Source: Azolla caroliniana (Eukaryota; Polypodiophyta). Taken from it: 64,000 nt of DNA. Under the pieces are notes generated by a model. That model did no database searches and was not told the DNA's origin. It was given only the letters and a program-made list of their open reading frames with translations. Position 1 is the first letter of the stretch, and the number at the start of each line of letters is the position of its first letter. The stretch covers positions 17,918,001 to 17,982,000 of the forward strand of contig JBHGNT010000012.1 in NCBI GenBank assembly GCA_043228905.1, in the 5' to 3' direction. A program made the position numbers and the translations under genes. Shown here one piece after another: positions 1 through 10,257 of this stretch.

Positions 1-400
1 CATGCACACACTCGAAAAAGGCGCCAGAATGCACAGACAAAAACCACTGCACGTAGAGACCCTTTACTTTCGCGAACCCAGGAGCACAGAAGCACCAAGA
101 CGCTGCATGATCATCAGACGAGAACCTGCGCACAGAGAACCCCCGCCTTCTGAACTCTCTCTCTCTCTCAATCTCACTCTCATCACCATCCAACCTCGCC
201 ACCGCAATCCGACCTCGACACAAACATGGACCCGCAAACACTGTCGGAAGCCGCCAAGACATGGCTAAAGCAACACGGGCTCGAGGGCTTCTTGATGATG
301 ATGGAAGTACCGCCACACAAAGAAGCCGACAAAGTGATCAAAGAAATCGACACGACTCCTTCCTTACGCACTATGGGCGGACCAAACTACACACAGTTCG
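1..400. other. Left-edge sequence, unassigned
   Basis: This stretch precedes the integrase fragment. It holds a short CT run near 153-169 and an open frame from an ATG at 226 (MDPQTLSEAAKTW...), which I do not recognise. From about 401 the DNA is integrase-like in a different frame, so 226-400 may be the start of another ORF joined to it by a deletion. It is cut by the window edge. Confidence 0.3.
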
Positions 401-937
401 GTGATAGGGTTTATGCCGGCAGAGCTGATGTACGGACAGAAGCCGATCATGCCGGTGGAACGGACGGTTTCTTCATGGGCGGCAGTAGATTGGAAGGACG
501 AAATGAGCCGGGAGGAGTTGCTGGCAGCGTGGATTCGGCAACTCGAGCGGAGGCCGGAGGACGTGATACAGGCGAAGGAAAAGCTGCGAGCGGCAAGGGA
601 GCGGAACAAGACCCGGTTCAACCGAACGCACCGGTTGCGACAAAAGAAGATCAAGGAAGGCGACTGGGTCTTGGTATACGACAACAACCTTGACAATCAG
701 CACAAGGCGGTGCGAAAGTTCGCTAGGAGATGGTTCGGGCCCTACACGGTGACGAACGCGAACGACAACGGCGTGTACCACCTTGCGGAACTCAACTGGA
801 CACGGTTAGCGGTGTCGGTGGCTAGAAAGCGGATCAAAGCGTTCAAAAAGCGGTTCGAAGATGAGCCGGAGCCTGCGAGTGGGAGCGACAACGACGATCA
901 GTTCGGGTCCGGCGGAGAATCGGAGAGCAACGAGTGA
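401..937 (+). pseudogene. Ty3/gypsy integrase C-terminus (partial pol)
   Basis: About 178 residues resemble the end of a Ty3/gypsy polyprotein. The segment FMPAELMYGQKPIMPVE is typical of the end of the integrase core. It is followed by a basic helix-rich stretch (residues 40-90) and the small C-terminal domain around GDWVLVYDNN and RRWFGPYTV. It ends in an acidic tail and a stop at 937. The catalytic core, RT and gag would lie upstream; only unrelated DNA is seen before 401, so this copy is truncated or rearranged. The polypurine tract and 3' LTR that follow (1007-1652) show it is the 3' end of the element. The family is the probable helper of the gag-only element at 36769-42146. Confidence 0.8.
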
Positions 938-984
938 GGCCGGGTTTCTTCGGTATCTACCCGTCTCTGGCGCATACCGGTGGA

Positions 985-1006
985 TGCGCGGTTTGGTGGG
1001 GGTGGA
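985..1006 (+). other. Polypurine tract and 3' untranslated end of gypsy element
   Basis: A G-rich run (ggtttggtgggggtgga) sits directly before the 3' LTR, where plus-strand DNA synthesis would be primed. The surrounding sequence from about 971 closely matches that before the right LTR of the gag-only element (41441-41474), including ataccggtggatg. Confidence 0.7.
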
Positions 1007-1540
1007 TGTCGTGAAGAAAACCGGCCATAGGCGGAATCGGAGAGAAAGAGCATAAACCGGCTCTTACACGGATGGACACGTGACTTGATATTTTGTACAC
1101 GGATCGATGGATGTAAATACTAAGCAACACACATTTATTAGGGGATTGTGCATATCTCTGTCAGGGGGGGACAGGTAATAAAACGAATTGACAGGAGGAT
1201 GGGGATAAAAAAGAGAAGAGAGAGGGGAGAAAGGGTATCGCGCGCTAGGGAGGACGAAGTGCTGCTGCAGATCTGAGTGCCGAGCTCTCTCTTCTCCTCC
1301 GGTCGTCGGTCTCTATGGGTTGGGAGTTCGTCGCCTCTGCTTCGTGGACAACCCGTGCGCTTCCAGTAGAGGCTCTCCCCCTTTGTTTTGTTTCTAGGAG
1401 TCGAGCGTGTGTTGTTTGTGTGTGTGAGTAGGATCCCCGTGTTGGGTCCATCGCCGCCTTGTCGGTTGTAATTGTCAGAGTCGTATTCTCTTGTTATTGT
1501 AATCTCTTGTTACTGAAATCAAGTGATACGTTCCATATCT

Positions 1541-1590
<50 letters not shown>

Positions 1591-1652
1591 CCTCGGTTCA
1601 AGACCCCCGTGGTCCCGCCCCTTTCTCCACGCACGCGCGTAACAACGCGACA
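1007..1652 (+). repeat. 3' LTR of Ty3/gypsy element
   Basis: It starts TGTCGTGAAG and ends AACAACGCGACA, so it has TG...CA ends with a TGTCG/CGACA inverted terminus. The last 60 bases (agacccccgtggt ... cacgcacgcgcg) match the LTR ends at 37440 and 42146, while the interior has diverged and carries a CT run at 1549-1587. The 5' partner LTR lies outside the window, so the target duplication cannot be checked. Confidence 0.8.
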
Positions 1653-2527
1653 TCGTGCTCCTTGCCCAGTTCGATTCTACACACATCGACTCATCTACTC
1701 ATAAGGCCCATCTCAACTCCTTTGTTGTTGTGACTCTGTCACGTCTTGATGCGTCGGTTCCTCCATGTCAGTGTCAACTTCCGCTGCCTCCTTGTCCGTT
1801 TGACCTTCAGTTGATCCGGCTCCTCCGAATCAAACACCTCTTCCGAATCGGGCGCCTTCGATTCATTCTAGCTCTTGTTTGAATTGGTTGTCTCCAATTC
1901 TTCCTCAATCTTCAAGACCTTTACCACATCAAACCATGTCCAAGTCCTGGCCTTCTTCCTCTGATCGGCTCCGTCCTTCTTGACTCTACCGTCGATGCTT
2001 GTTCTGACTTTATCGAATGTGTTGACATCTTCAATCGACTCGGCTTTCTTTTTCTTCTTCTTGTCTCCCCCTGTTTCTCTGTCTCTTTGTTTGATGCCAT
2101 TACATGTTTTCCCAGTTCCCGTTCTAGTTTCCTCCTTTCTCCCCCTCAAGTGCGACATGTCGAGATGCTAAAGACCAAGCATCACCGAAAAATGTTGCAA
2201 CTTGTCTAGGGCAAGAGGTTGGGTGAAGATATCGATAGTCTGTCGATCCATCGGAACATACACAAGTTCGACTTCACTAGAGAGGACATGCTCACAGACA
2301 AAATGGTAGTGCACCTCAATGTGCTTGCTCCGGGCATGAAAAACGGGGTTCTTCGCCAGTTGGATGCTACTGAGGTTGTCGCGGTAGATCGTTGTCGGAT
2401 CGGACACCTCCAACTGCAAATCCTTTAGAAGCCTCTTGAGCCATATGGCTTCGCATGTCGCGACAACCGCTCCTCGGTACTCGGCCTCGGTGCTTGACAG
2501 TGCCACCGTCGGTTACTTCTTACTACT
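1653..2527 (-). pseudogene. Ty1/copia RNase H end and C-terminal tail (partial)
   Basis: Read on the minus strand, about 2527-2168 encodes the end of copia RNase H (ALSSTEAEYRGAVVATCEAI, ... KNPVFHARSKHIEVHYHFVC). This is close to the copia copy at 43830-44150. A stop at 2168 interrupts it. The frame then continues with HLRGRKEE and a lysine-rich charged tail to about 1660. That tail is equivalent in position to the long tail after RNase H in the 33590-45130 copia. A further stop replaces Q in KKQPTVALSS near 2515. The copia match ends abruptly at about 2527, where endonuclease-like sequence begins, and at 1653, where the gypsy LTR begins. Confidence 0.8.
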
Positions 2528-3039
2528 CTAGGCACCCGGAAGGAGTTAACCATGTGGGTAGCTTCAGGGTGTCCTATTAGGTAATCAAATGTGCTTTCCC
2601 CTCCTCCATGTGGGAAAAATGTGAGCTCTTCCGAGCCCAGCCACTTGGCTAACCCATTATATATGATCATTTGGTGTCGACCTCCAAGTTCAAGCAGATG
2701 ATGGCCAAAGCTTGTAGCGTCCGCACCTTGATCTTTTGATGTACGTGTTATGCCTATCGCTAAAGGGTCAACATTCACCATTTCTAGGTTTTTATCCATA
2801 TGAAATATTGTGCATTGTCGAGATTGGGTTCTTGCATTGAAATGTCCTACGAGGAAGACTTCCCCTTGAGAATAATATTGGATTATGTCATCTGATAAAG
2901 GTTCGTATGGCGAAGGCCCACGGGGCGCTTCGTCATCAACTATACTCGCCTCTCCCGCCATATTATACCGAGATCCTTTTGGGGGGGAGTAACAAACGGT
3001 GATAAATATTGCTTGATCCTTGCAAGTGAGGACTTTCAC
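2528..3039 (-). pseudogene. Endonuclease/exonuclease/phosphatase domain fragment
   Basis: The frame starting at 3039 resembles the endonuclease domain of non-LTR retrotransposons or a related retroelement gene. It has ITVCYSPP near the start, VFLVGHFNARTQSRQC in the middle (the usual motif is GDFNAR, so the catalytic Asp is replaced by His), LLELGGRH and IIYNGLAKW, and GGGESTFDYLIG near the end. The match stops near 2530 at the junction with copia sequence. No reverse transcriptase is attached. It is either a LINE fragment or a captured domain; the D-to-H change suggests an inactive relic. Confidence 0.65.
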
Positions 3040-3090
3040 CTACATAAAACGGGCTTCTGGAATTGTCTTTAGTATTTCTATCCTATTATG

Positions 3091-3666
3091 TGTCTCCGTT
3101 AAGCGTTGGGATAACAACACCACCAGTCACGAATAAGAACGCATCAACAAGGACATAGTACGAAGAGGAAACGGCAAGAGGAAAGGAAAGCAAAGAGACG
3201 GCCAAATGTGAAAGGCCCATACCCTAAACGTGAAAGCTATATATAAACCACACAGTAGTGGCTTTGTGAGGGTTCTCCCATTTGTAAAGATCTCCTATTG
3301 ATTAGAGCTAGAGCTTCCTCTCCTCCTTCTCGTAACCTTTGAGCTTAAGAGAGATTAGTGAAGTGTTGAGTTAGAGAACACTAATCTCTCTCCTTGTTGG
3401 TGCTAGACCGCTTAGCAAAGAGGGTTAATAATAGACATACTCTTTCTTCTTATTGTCTATATCTATTAATCTATTGTCTATGAGAGAGAGCTTGAGAGAG
3501 TGAGAGAGATATCATGCGTAATCATTTACTAATCGTTGAGAGAGTGTGAGGCTCGAAGGTATCCGACAACCATCTCCGCCCGATTCACCATCAAGAGGGT
3601 ATACGACGGTCCGAATCCCACTACGACATTGAGGAGCTTACTCCATCGATACATAGATCCTTAACA
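3091..3666 (+). repeat. Probable LTR (Ty3/gypsy-like)
   Basis: The segment starts TGTCTCCGTTAAGCG and ends ATCCTTAACA. It contains a TATA-like box (ctatatataaacc, about 3237-3249) and CT/GA-rich leader sequence. Six bases later comes a primer-binding-like tract, tgacgtcgctgccgggga (about 3673-3690), similar to the PBS class TGGCGCCGTTGCCGGGGA in plant Ty3 elements. I find no matching second LTR in the window, so the borders are inferred. Confidence 0.5.
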
Positions 3667-3672
3667 TCTATT

Positions 3673-3691
3673 TGACGTCGCTGCCGGGGAT
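3673..3691 (+). other. Probable primer-binding site
   Basis: The tract tgacgtcgctgccggggat lies just after the putative LTR end at 3666. It differs at a few bases from the common plant Ty3 PBS beginning TGGCGCCG. This is positional evidence only. Confidence 0.4.
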
Positions 3692-3778
3692 ATGACCGAC
3701 GCTTGAAGCCCATTTTCGAGTAGTCAAAAACTCGGAGGCAAACCACTCAACGAAGGAAGAAATCAAAAGAGAACCACC

Positions 3779-3877
3779 ATTTTCTGTTTTTTCATCATTT
3801 CATAGTTTAATTAAGTTCCATTTTCTGTTTTTTTCATCATTTCATAGTTTAATTAAGTTCCATTTTCTGTTTTTTTT
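3779..3877 (+). repeat. Direct repeat, about 43 bp, 2.5 copies
   Basis: The unit begins ttttctgttttttcatcatt and ends attaagttcca. It occurs twice in full and starts a third time before diverging at the ATG of the minisatellite ORF. It lies in the untranslated spacer after the putative PBS. Confidence 0.85.
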
Positions 3878-3949
3878 ATGATCACTCCACGGGTCATGAA
3901 GCGACTGTTGGCGCCAAAAAGTTTGAATTTCCCACGCAAAGCTCGTCGA

Positions 3950-4232
3950 AGATTCAACCTTCGATGCGACGAAGGTTCACCCTACGACGAACATTCATCC
4001 TTAGACGAACGTTCACCCTTCGACGAAGCTTCACCCTTCGACGAAGATTCGTCCTTCGACAAAGGTTCGTCCTTCGACGAAGGTTCACCCTTCGACGAAC
4101 ATTCATCCTGCGACGAACATTCACCCTTCGACGAATGTTCACCCTGCGACGAATCTTCATCCTTCGACGAAGATTCATCCTTCGACGAAGATTCACCCTT
4201 CGACGAAGATTCACCCTTCGACGAACTTATAA
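3950..4232 (+). repeat. 18-bp minisatellite (ccttcgacgaagattcac type), about 15 units
   Basis: Tandem 18-bp units of consensus ccttcgacgaagattcac vary at a few positions. Each carries the odd-centred palindrome cttcgAcgaag. Because 18 is a multiple of 3, the array stays open in several frames. Read + from an ATG at 3878 it gives an acidic six-residue repeat (S/P-F-D-E-x-S); other frames give arginine-rich repeats. The ORF 3878-4246 ends just after the array. It sits between a putative LTR and a gag-like ORF, a common place for variable repeats in plant Ty3 elements. Whether it is translated is unknown. Confidence 0.85.
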
Positions 4233-4483
4233 AAAAGCTTGACTAGAAAACATGGTCGGATCCTCATGGACAGAAATGTTCTAAACCCGACCCGCACGCC
4301 TGGAAGAGTCCACGCAAACCGACCAAACCCACGATGCTGGCCGGCCTAACCCGACTCAGTACCACGGAGGGTGGCTAACTCCGGGGATACTACCAAACAT
4401 GAACCTCCCATCGAGCCCAGGAACTAAAGCACTTCTCAACACACCCCCACTACAGGAGAGCCCAATGGTAGACCCACTCAGCA

Positions 4484-6043
4484 GTGGGGTATATTGAGGC
4501 GGAAGAAAGAGCGCAAAGCGAACGGTTGCTCGTCACAACCGAACAACTAGAGATGGCCCGGTCTAGAATCCGGTGCCTTGAAAAAGACTTGGATCAGGTC
4601 ACGACAGAGATGGCCAAAATGGCCTTAACGGCAACACAGATCCAACCACCGATGACTCTGGTAAGTGTACAGAATAAAGAAACGGATTGACCTATACATA
4701 CCAATAAGACCCTGGCAACGGAAACCGTTCCGGCGAGAGATGCGGCGCAAGCCCAGGAGCTTGCGGAATTGAGAGATGAACTGGCCGCACAAGAAGCGCT
4801 AAGGAGCCGTGAACGGGAATTGAAGACAGCGGCCGAAGCCGAATTAAAGAAGACTGTTGAGAACCTCCGCCGGGCAGAGGAGAGCCTCCGGAAAGGCCAT
4901 CAAGCGTACGACTGGCTAAAGGAGGAGAAAGACAAAGTGCTGCAGTAAAAGGACAAGCTGCGGAAAACGGCGGAAACGGAGATTGAACGGCTAAAGGAAG
5001 AGCTCCGCCAGCAAAAGGACCGCGAGGACCGGGCACGTCGACAGATCAACGCACGGCTCAAGCAAAAGACAGATGATTTTGAGCACCTGCACCGGGACTA
5101 CAAACGGCTGGAAACGGAGCATAAGGAACGGATGGCCGAGCTTCAGCAGGAGGTTGATCGGGCTACGACGGCGATCGCCAACGAACGTGCGGAAAATACA
5201 AGACGCTTGGACGAGGCGGAGAAGGTCCGGATGGAGCTCCAGAGGCAGCACCAGGAAGATAAAGAGAGAGCGTCAACAGTATTGCAGAAATTACAAAGTA
5301 CATATCAAAGGCAATTGACGCATTACAAGGAGCAAGCGGAAGACAACGTCAAAATCATCAAGCAACTGAAGGAGGAACGGCAAGCGGCGGAAACCAAATC
5401 ACGATTGGGAACGAGCCAGATTCAGTCCATCCTCCGGGCATGGCTGAATCAGACAAAACACTTGATTGATGAAAGCTCCGTAAAATGGTGGACAAAGTGG
5501 GCACAAAACGCGGCGGAACTCCAGTTGTTAGGGGCAGATGTGGCAAACCGGCGGAAGGAAGGAGATGATTGTTATACGTTGACTTCCGAGGACTTCACCG
5601 CCATACGGGATGAGCTGGCCGACGACTTCCAAGTCCTGGCGGATGAACAGCTGGCACAGGTCAGGTAGCTCGTAGCTCAGCTAAACGATAATAGGCTGGA
5701 CGCTCAAATCCAGTTTGAAAGTTACGAGCGGTCCCGGGTTCGGGAAGAAAAAGCACGGGAAGCGGCAACGGTTAACCTTAGTGATGAGGAACCATCGCCG
5801 GCTGAGGGCCAGCCCGGAACCAGTCAACCGGAGACCACTACGACGCAGGGAGCAACGACGGAGACGCCGGTGTCAGAGCAACAAACGGAGGAGCAGCCGC
5901 AGCAGCCATCAACGGACCCGTCGCAGCAGACATCAACAGAGCAACAACAACAACAACAACAACAACAAAAACAACAACCAATTCCAGATGAACCATTGGA
6001 GACTCTCGAACAAAGCATTCTGGATATTTTGGACGAACAATAG
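4484..6043 (+). pseudogene. Coiled-coil, polyQ-tailed retroelement ORF (gag-like?), broken
   Basis: One frame runs about 520 codons from an ATG at 4484 to a TAG at 6041-6043. It is interrupted by stops at 4688-4690, about 4945-4947 and 5666-5668. Residues about 5-400 are a long heptad-like, Glu/Lys/Arg/Gln-rich coiled coil (for example EEERLK-type stretches around 4990-5330). A short Trp-containing region (ILRAWLNQTKHL, KWWTKWAQN) follows. The tail is acidic and Gln/Thr/Pro-rich with a run of Q from CAA repeats at 5942-5970. I cannot assign a known family with certainty. It lies after a putative LTR, PBS and minisatellite and before an LTR-like segment, so a structural (gag or extra) protein of a Ty3-type element is the best guess. 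Confidence 0.5.
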
Positions 6044-6095
6044 CAAGGGTCGGTTGTGGATTCGACGTACAAGGTACTGTCCCACGGGCGTGCCA

Positions 6096-6444
6096 TGTGT
6101 TACCGGCCGGCAAAGGAGTCCAGAGTGGGAAACAGAGAGTTATTTAAGTAGTAGGAATGTGGTTGTAATTAAGGTACGAGTGTGGACGGACAGACCGGAA
6201 TCGGTATGCCGTTCCGGATTCGGACCGATCCCGAACAGGTGCGGATGGCACCGTTTTGTAATACAGACCGGAAACCTATTTAAAAGGCCGGATACAATGT
6301 AATCAATAGCGGTTAATTAAGAAAGCTTAGCGTTGTTATCTCTCTGTGTTAATTTCCGTTCTGTCTTAATTGTTATATCTTACGCGTGTGATTATGAAAG
6401 ACGATCATGCTAAGTAACTTAATAAAGTCGGATTAAGTGTTGAG
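6096..6444 (+). repeat. LTR-like promoter segment, 3' truncated
   Basis: After the coiled-coil ORF the sequence from about 6096 (TGTGTTACCGGCC) has LTR features: GC-rich U3-like DNA with repeated ccgga motifs, then a TATA-like box (cctatttaaaaggcc, about 6267-6281) and an AT-rich leader. It stops where copia gag sequence begins near 6446. No second copy is seen, so this remains a guess. Confidence 0.35.
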
Positions 6445-6445
6445 T

Positions 6446-7402
6446 CTAATCTGGTTGCCGTAACACCCTTTGGTGAAGTGTCTTCCGTAGACACCCTGTG
6501 TTAGGCCATTGTCCAGCCCTAAGAGTTAACACATATTCTCTCTCCTTCGATGGTTTAGGGCAAGCATTCTTTAAATGACAAGTTTCACCACAATTGTAAC
6601 ATTTTTTATTTTCACTTCCGCTTGAATTTGACACCATTAGTGTTGTTCGTACCCTTGGAAGTCCGATAGTGTTAGAGAGCAGCTTCATTCTACTCTCCTC
6701 TTGTATCATAGTCGAAATTGCCTCATCAAGTGTGGGAATTTCAGCCTTGGCTAGAAGAACTACCCTTCTTTGATCAAACGACGGGTTGAGATGTTTCAAA
6801 AATTGCATGGTTCTTCTTTGAGCAGAAATTTCCTTGCTCTTACATTGAGGATCATTGCACACTGTCACAGGCGAGAAATGATCGTATTCTGCCCATAAAC
6901 GCTCCAGCTCTATGGTATATTCGTGAATCATTCTATCTCCCTGCCAAACGACATCTATCTCTTGCTCGATTTGAAATACTCTCATGTTGTTTCCCCTCCC
7001 AACATATGTTTTTTGCAATTTCTCCCATATCTCCTTCACACTTAAAATTCCATCAACTGTTGTGGCGATTGATGGAATCATGGAGTTGAGAAGCCACGTG
7101 TACAAAGACATGTGGGTAGCTCTCTATGCTTTCCATTCATTGCCTGTTATGACAAGAGGTTCTTTCTCTTCTCCCGTTAGGTAGCCGTCAAGACTTCTCC
7201 CTGCCAAGGCACCTATAATTCGACGCGACCAACTCAAGTATGTGGTTGGTCCATCGAGTTTGAACTCAATCGGGAGGAGTTCAAGTCGGGGTGGTGGTTG
7301 TGTTCCTGTCACACCTCCAGATGCTACAATCTCAGCCTGCTTCATGTATTTCACCAATGTTTTCACCTCATCCTCGTTCAATTTTGAGAACACCTCATCC
7401 AT
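6446..7402 (-). pseudogene. Ty1/copia gag (UBN2 type) with CCHC knuckle, truncated
   Basis: On the minus strand the frame begins at 7402 (MDEVFSKLNEDEV). It shows the copia gag start (LDGPTTYLSWSRRIIGAL), an in-frame TAG at 7124-7126 where W is expected, then the UBN2-like body (KEIWEKLQKTYVGRGN, ... LWAEYDHF). A zinc knuckle CYNCGETCHLKNAC (CX2CX4HX4C) lies near 6580. After about 6540 the protein no longer looks like copia, so protease, integrase and RT are lost. Its own 5' LTR and PBS lie just upstream at 7597-7796. This is a second copia lineage, unlike the 33590-45130 element. Confidence 0.8.
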
Positions 7403-7596
7403 CTTCTCAACTTGGCCTATCTTTGCTCTCCTCTTCTGACTTCTTTTCTCAAGTCACCTCTCAATCACATAGCAATGTCATCCCAAATGGAAAAAAAATC
7501 CCCCTTTCCTCTCTTGGATGCTAGGACAATATTGTTCCAATCGTTGTCATACCAACAAAAGGGTGGATCTAGGGTTTTGCAGAGGGGCGGATCTAC

Positions 7597-7608
7597 GCTC
7601 TGATACCA
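7597..7608 (-). other. Copia primer-binding site (initiator Met tRNA type)
   Basis: The minus strand reads TGGTATCAGAGC, the usual plant copia PBS complementary to initiator Met tRNA. It lies between the LTR and the gag start at 7402. Confidence 0.85.
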
Positions 7609-7796
7609 TAAAGAAAAATGAGAAGGCACATTTGTTTAGTAATATACATTGGTATATCACAACTGGAGGGAGAAAATACAGAGATCGCACATTTTACATG
7701 AGGAGAAAGTTCCTCTTTATAAAAGCCAAGATATGACCCTTGGGCTAACTAGCTATTGGAAATAACTAGCCGTTATAACTTTTAAACATTCTCAAC
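7609..7796 (-). repeat. 5' LTR of minus-strand copia element
   Basis: Read on the minus strand it starts TGTTGAGAATG at 7796, holds a TATA-like box (cttttataaagagg, about 7711-7724) and ends next to the PBS. At about 188 bp it is short for an LTR. The 3' LTR is missing because the element is truncated near 6446. Confidence 0.65.
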
Positions 7797-9590
7797 AATT
7801 GAGACAATAAGTTGAGGATGATAACTATCAATCACATTAATCTTAGCGGAGAGTACTTACCCTTGTGTTATTTATGCCAAGTAATTTAGTTAGAGAGATA
7901 ATCATTCTTTAAAAAATGTGCCCATTTTAAAACTAGGCTATATTAGTGAGTCATTACAACCAAGTGATAGTACACGTGTCTCATAATGTTGGGTGTGTGT
8001 TAATGGTGTTGTCTTGGCCACCCTTGCCATTTCTCAAGTGTCACAGCTTGCCATCCTTAAGAGAGTTATGCTCAATATGTAAAATCAATATCCTCATCAC
8101 GTTTCAATGGTTGCACATAAAGAAAACTCGCTAAGTTGTTAGCATTCCATATAAGCCAAAGTTACTTCTTGTTGATGTTCTAACATAAACAAACCAAGTG
8201 CCTTAGTCCCAATTGACAATTCTATTTACAAGACGAGTATATACTAAGCAATGAACAAATGTCAATTCGTACTTTGAAATAAATCATCAACATATATCAA
8301 CTTGAACCAAGGTTTTCAAGGCAATGATCATTGATTGATATAATGACCAAAATATGATCCCAAGAAAACAACGGTGAGATTCAAATGCAAATATGAGTGA
8401 TTGACCCATGAAAATGGTCTACACTAGGCTGTGTGAAATTTGCATTACGTATGTTTATACTATAGGTGTAGTGTTATAGATAGGTAAGTTGTTACACTAC
8501 TAGGACTATGTCTTGGGTTTGAAACCCAATATCTCACCTCTTTGTTACTCCATATATATATCTCTTAATTTACTAGATGCCACTGTGGAATGTAGGGGTT
8601 GAACCCATGATCTCTCTCTCTCTCTCTTGCTCTTTTTGGTAAAAGCACACAATTATATTAATTGTATGTAAAATCCACTTAGTTACAACACTTCTTAGTC
8701 TCCTCTACCTATCATATGCCTATGTAGGGAGAGGGACATTCTGTAATGCTATTAGAAAACCTGAATATGCATTTGAGGAAATGATCCCCACATGTTGTAA
8801 CATCCAAAAATTTCACCTAAAGCCAAAGCAAATTGATCCCAAACTTGCATACTCCTTTCAAGATTTTGTTTTGAGGCTTGTTAAAACATAAAAGAATCAT
8901 TAGCCAATGCTTGTGCCACTAATTGTCCACCAGAAGGAATAGCAATGGTTCATGTTAGATTTCCTATGCTCCGTGAAGACCACCTCAACCAAATATGAAG
9001 ATAGCAAAGATGGAATGATCAACCATTGATGGTTATCCATGCCTTTAGTTAAGATGATGATTATACAGCCTTTGAGGCAAGCATACAACACTTTTTGTGC
9101 AAGAGAACCATGCTTGTGCGACATGCCCTTGTGCCAATTTGAGGTTTGTTCAAACTTTAAGCCAATCATATGATCATACCCTTTGTGTAAAGGGAACATT
9201 TGGCACCAATGAGACTCATATAAGGTGGTAATAAGTTTTGAGGTTGGTTCGTGTTGGAGCCCAAGGATCCTTTACCCTTGAGTTTTAGGGTACAGATGGT
9301 TGCTAAATTGGAAACAGTTGTGAAGCACACAAGCATAGAAAGTAATACAATAGAGTAACATCCCTCAATGAGTCATTCCTTCTCGGTACCAACATTTGGG
9401 GAATAGTTGTTAAAAAAATGTGTACACTGTTTAGAGTATGAAGTATTCTATATTTTAGAATTGCCATTTTATAATATTTCATGTATTCTAGTTTCTAAGT
9501 ATTCGACATGTCTACGCATTCTACGTATTTAACACGTCTTTATCGTTTCCAAAAGGCTAAAAACTTTAATTTGTCAAAAGTATTTAACAT
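7797..9590. other. Gene-free AT-rich DNA
   Basis: No coding sequence, intact element or RNA gene could be supported. ORFs are short and compositionally random. The only possible structure is the SINE-like patch at 8461-8560 and a CT run near 8612-8628. Confidence 0.6.
8461..8560 (+). repeat. Possible tRNA-derived SINE fragment
   Basis: A box-B-like motif ggtttgaaacc (one mismatch to GGTTCGANNCC) at about 8516-8526 follows, roughly 35 bases after, a box-A-like stretch (ataggtaagttg). No poly(A) tail or target duplication was found. Weak. Confidence 0.25.
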
Positions 9591-10253
9591 TGTCGCGAAA
9601 ATCCACATGTGCGTGTCAGATAGGACGGGACCACGGGGGTCTTGGACTAGAGAGTGAGATAAAGGGAAAGAATAAGGTTAGGGAGGTTAAGATTAGAGAC
9701 AAGACAAGACAAGATTCATCGAATGGTTATATTACGAAAACACCACATGAATTACAACCATGGCTGCGTAGGCCGAACCAACCCACTATAAGAAACCCTA
9801 ACCGAATAGAAGAAGAAGAATAGTAAAACCCTAAAACCCGAAACCCTAATGGTCTACCCCGAAACAACAAAATGGCGACCCCTTCAAAAGTGACCCCTCA
9901 CTCCCTTTTATAGTACTAAGGGGTGAGGCACATTACAAAAGGAGTGGTCAAATCCCCTTTCTTTCAAAGGAGAATATTTGACCTCGATCTTAGGAGGTGA
10001 GATTGATGGGTCTTAACTCCCTCTCCTCTCACCGACATACTCAATGCCCAATACTCCCTACACTCATACTTCATGTGCCTCCCTCTAGTCTACAAAGTGC
10101 ACATCACCTTTATACCTTTACATCTTACTTTTCCTCTTACATTTGTCTTTTATTCTTATGTTACAATTTTCCTAAGTTTATGTGCAATGTTGCACATCTT
10201 GTTAAATTCCTCCCGCTCGGGTTTTCTCACCATGGCCGAAAATCCTCACGACA
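9591..10253 (-). mobile_element. Solo LTR, same family as 36769-42146
   Basis: Read on the minus strand it begins TGTCGTGAGGATTTTCGGCC and ends with TCGCGACA. The conserved terminal region agacccccgtggtcccg appears (in reverse) at about 9628-9645, and a TATAAAAGGG-type box near 9906. It is 663 bp, close to the 672-bp LTRs at 36769 and 41475. It is flanked by ACAT at 9587-9590 and 10254-10257, a 4-bp target duplication like the GCGG around the full element. No internal sequence remains, as expected from LTR-LTR recombination. Confidence 0.85.
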
Positions 10254-10257
10254 ACAT

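Noticed and set aside
3950-4232. CRISPR-like array
   Set aside because: The units are contiguous 18-bp tandem repeats without unique spacers, in a plant context.
3954-4242. Arg-rich ORFs across the minisatellite as genes
   Set aside because: An 18-bp repeat keeps any stop-free frame open by arithmetic, so length alone is not evidence of coding.
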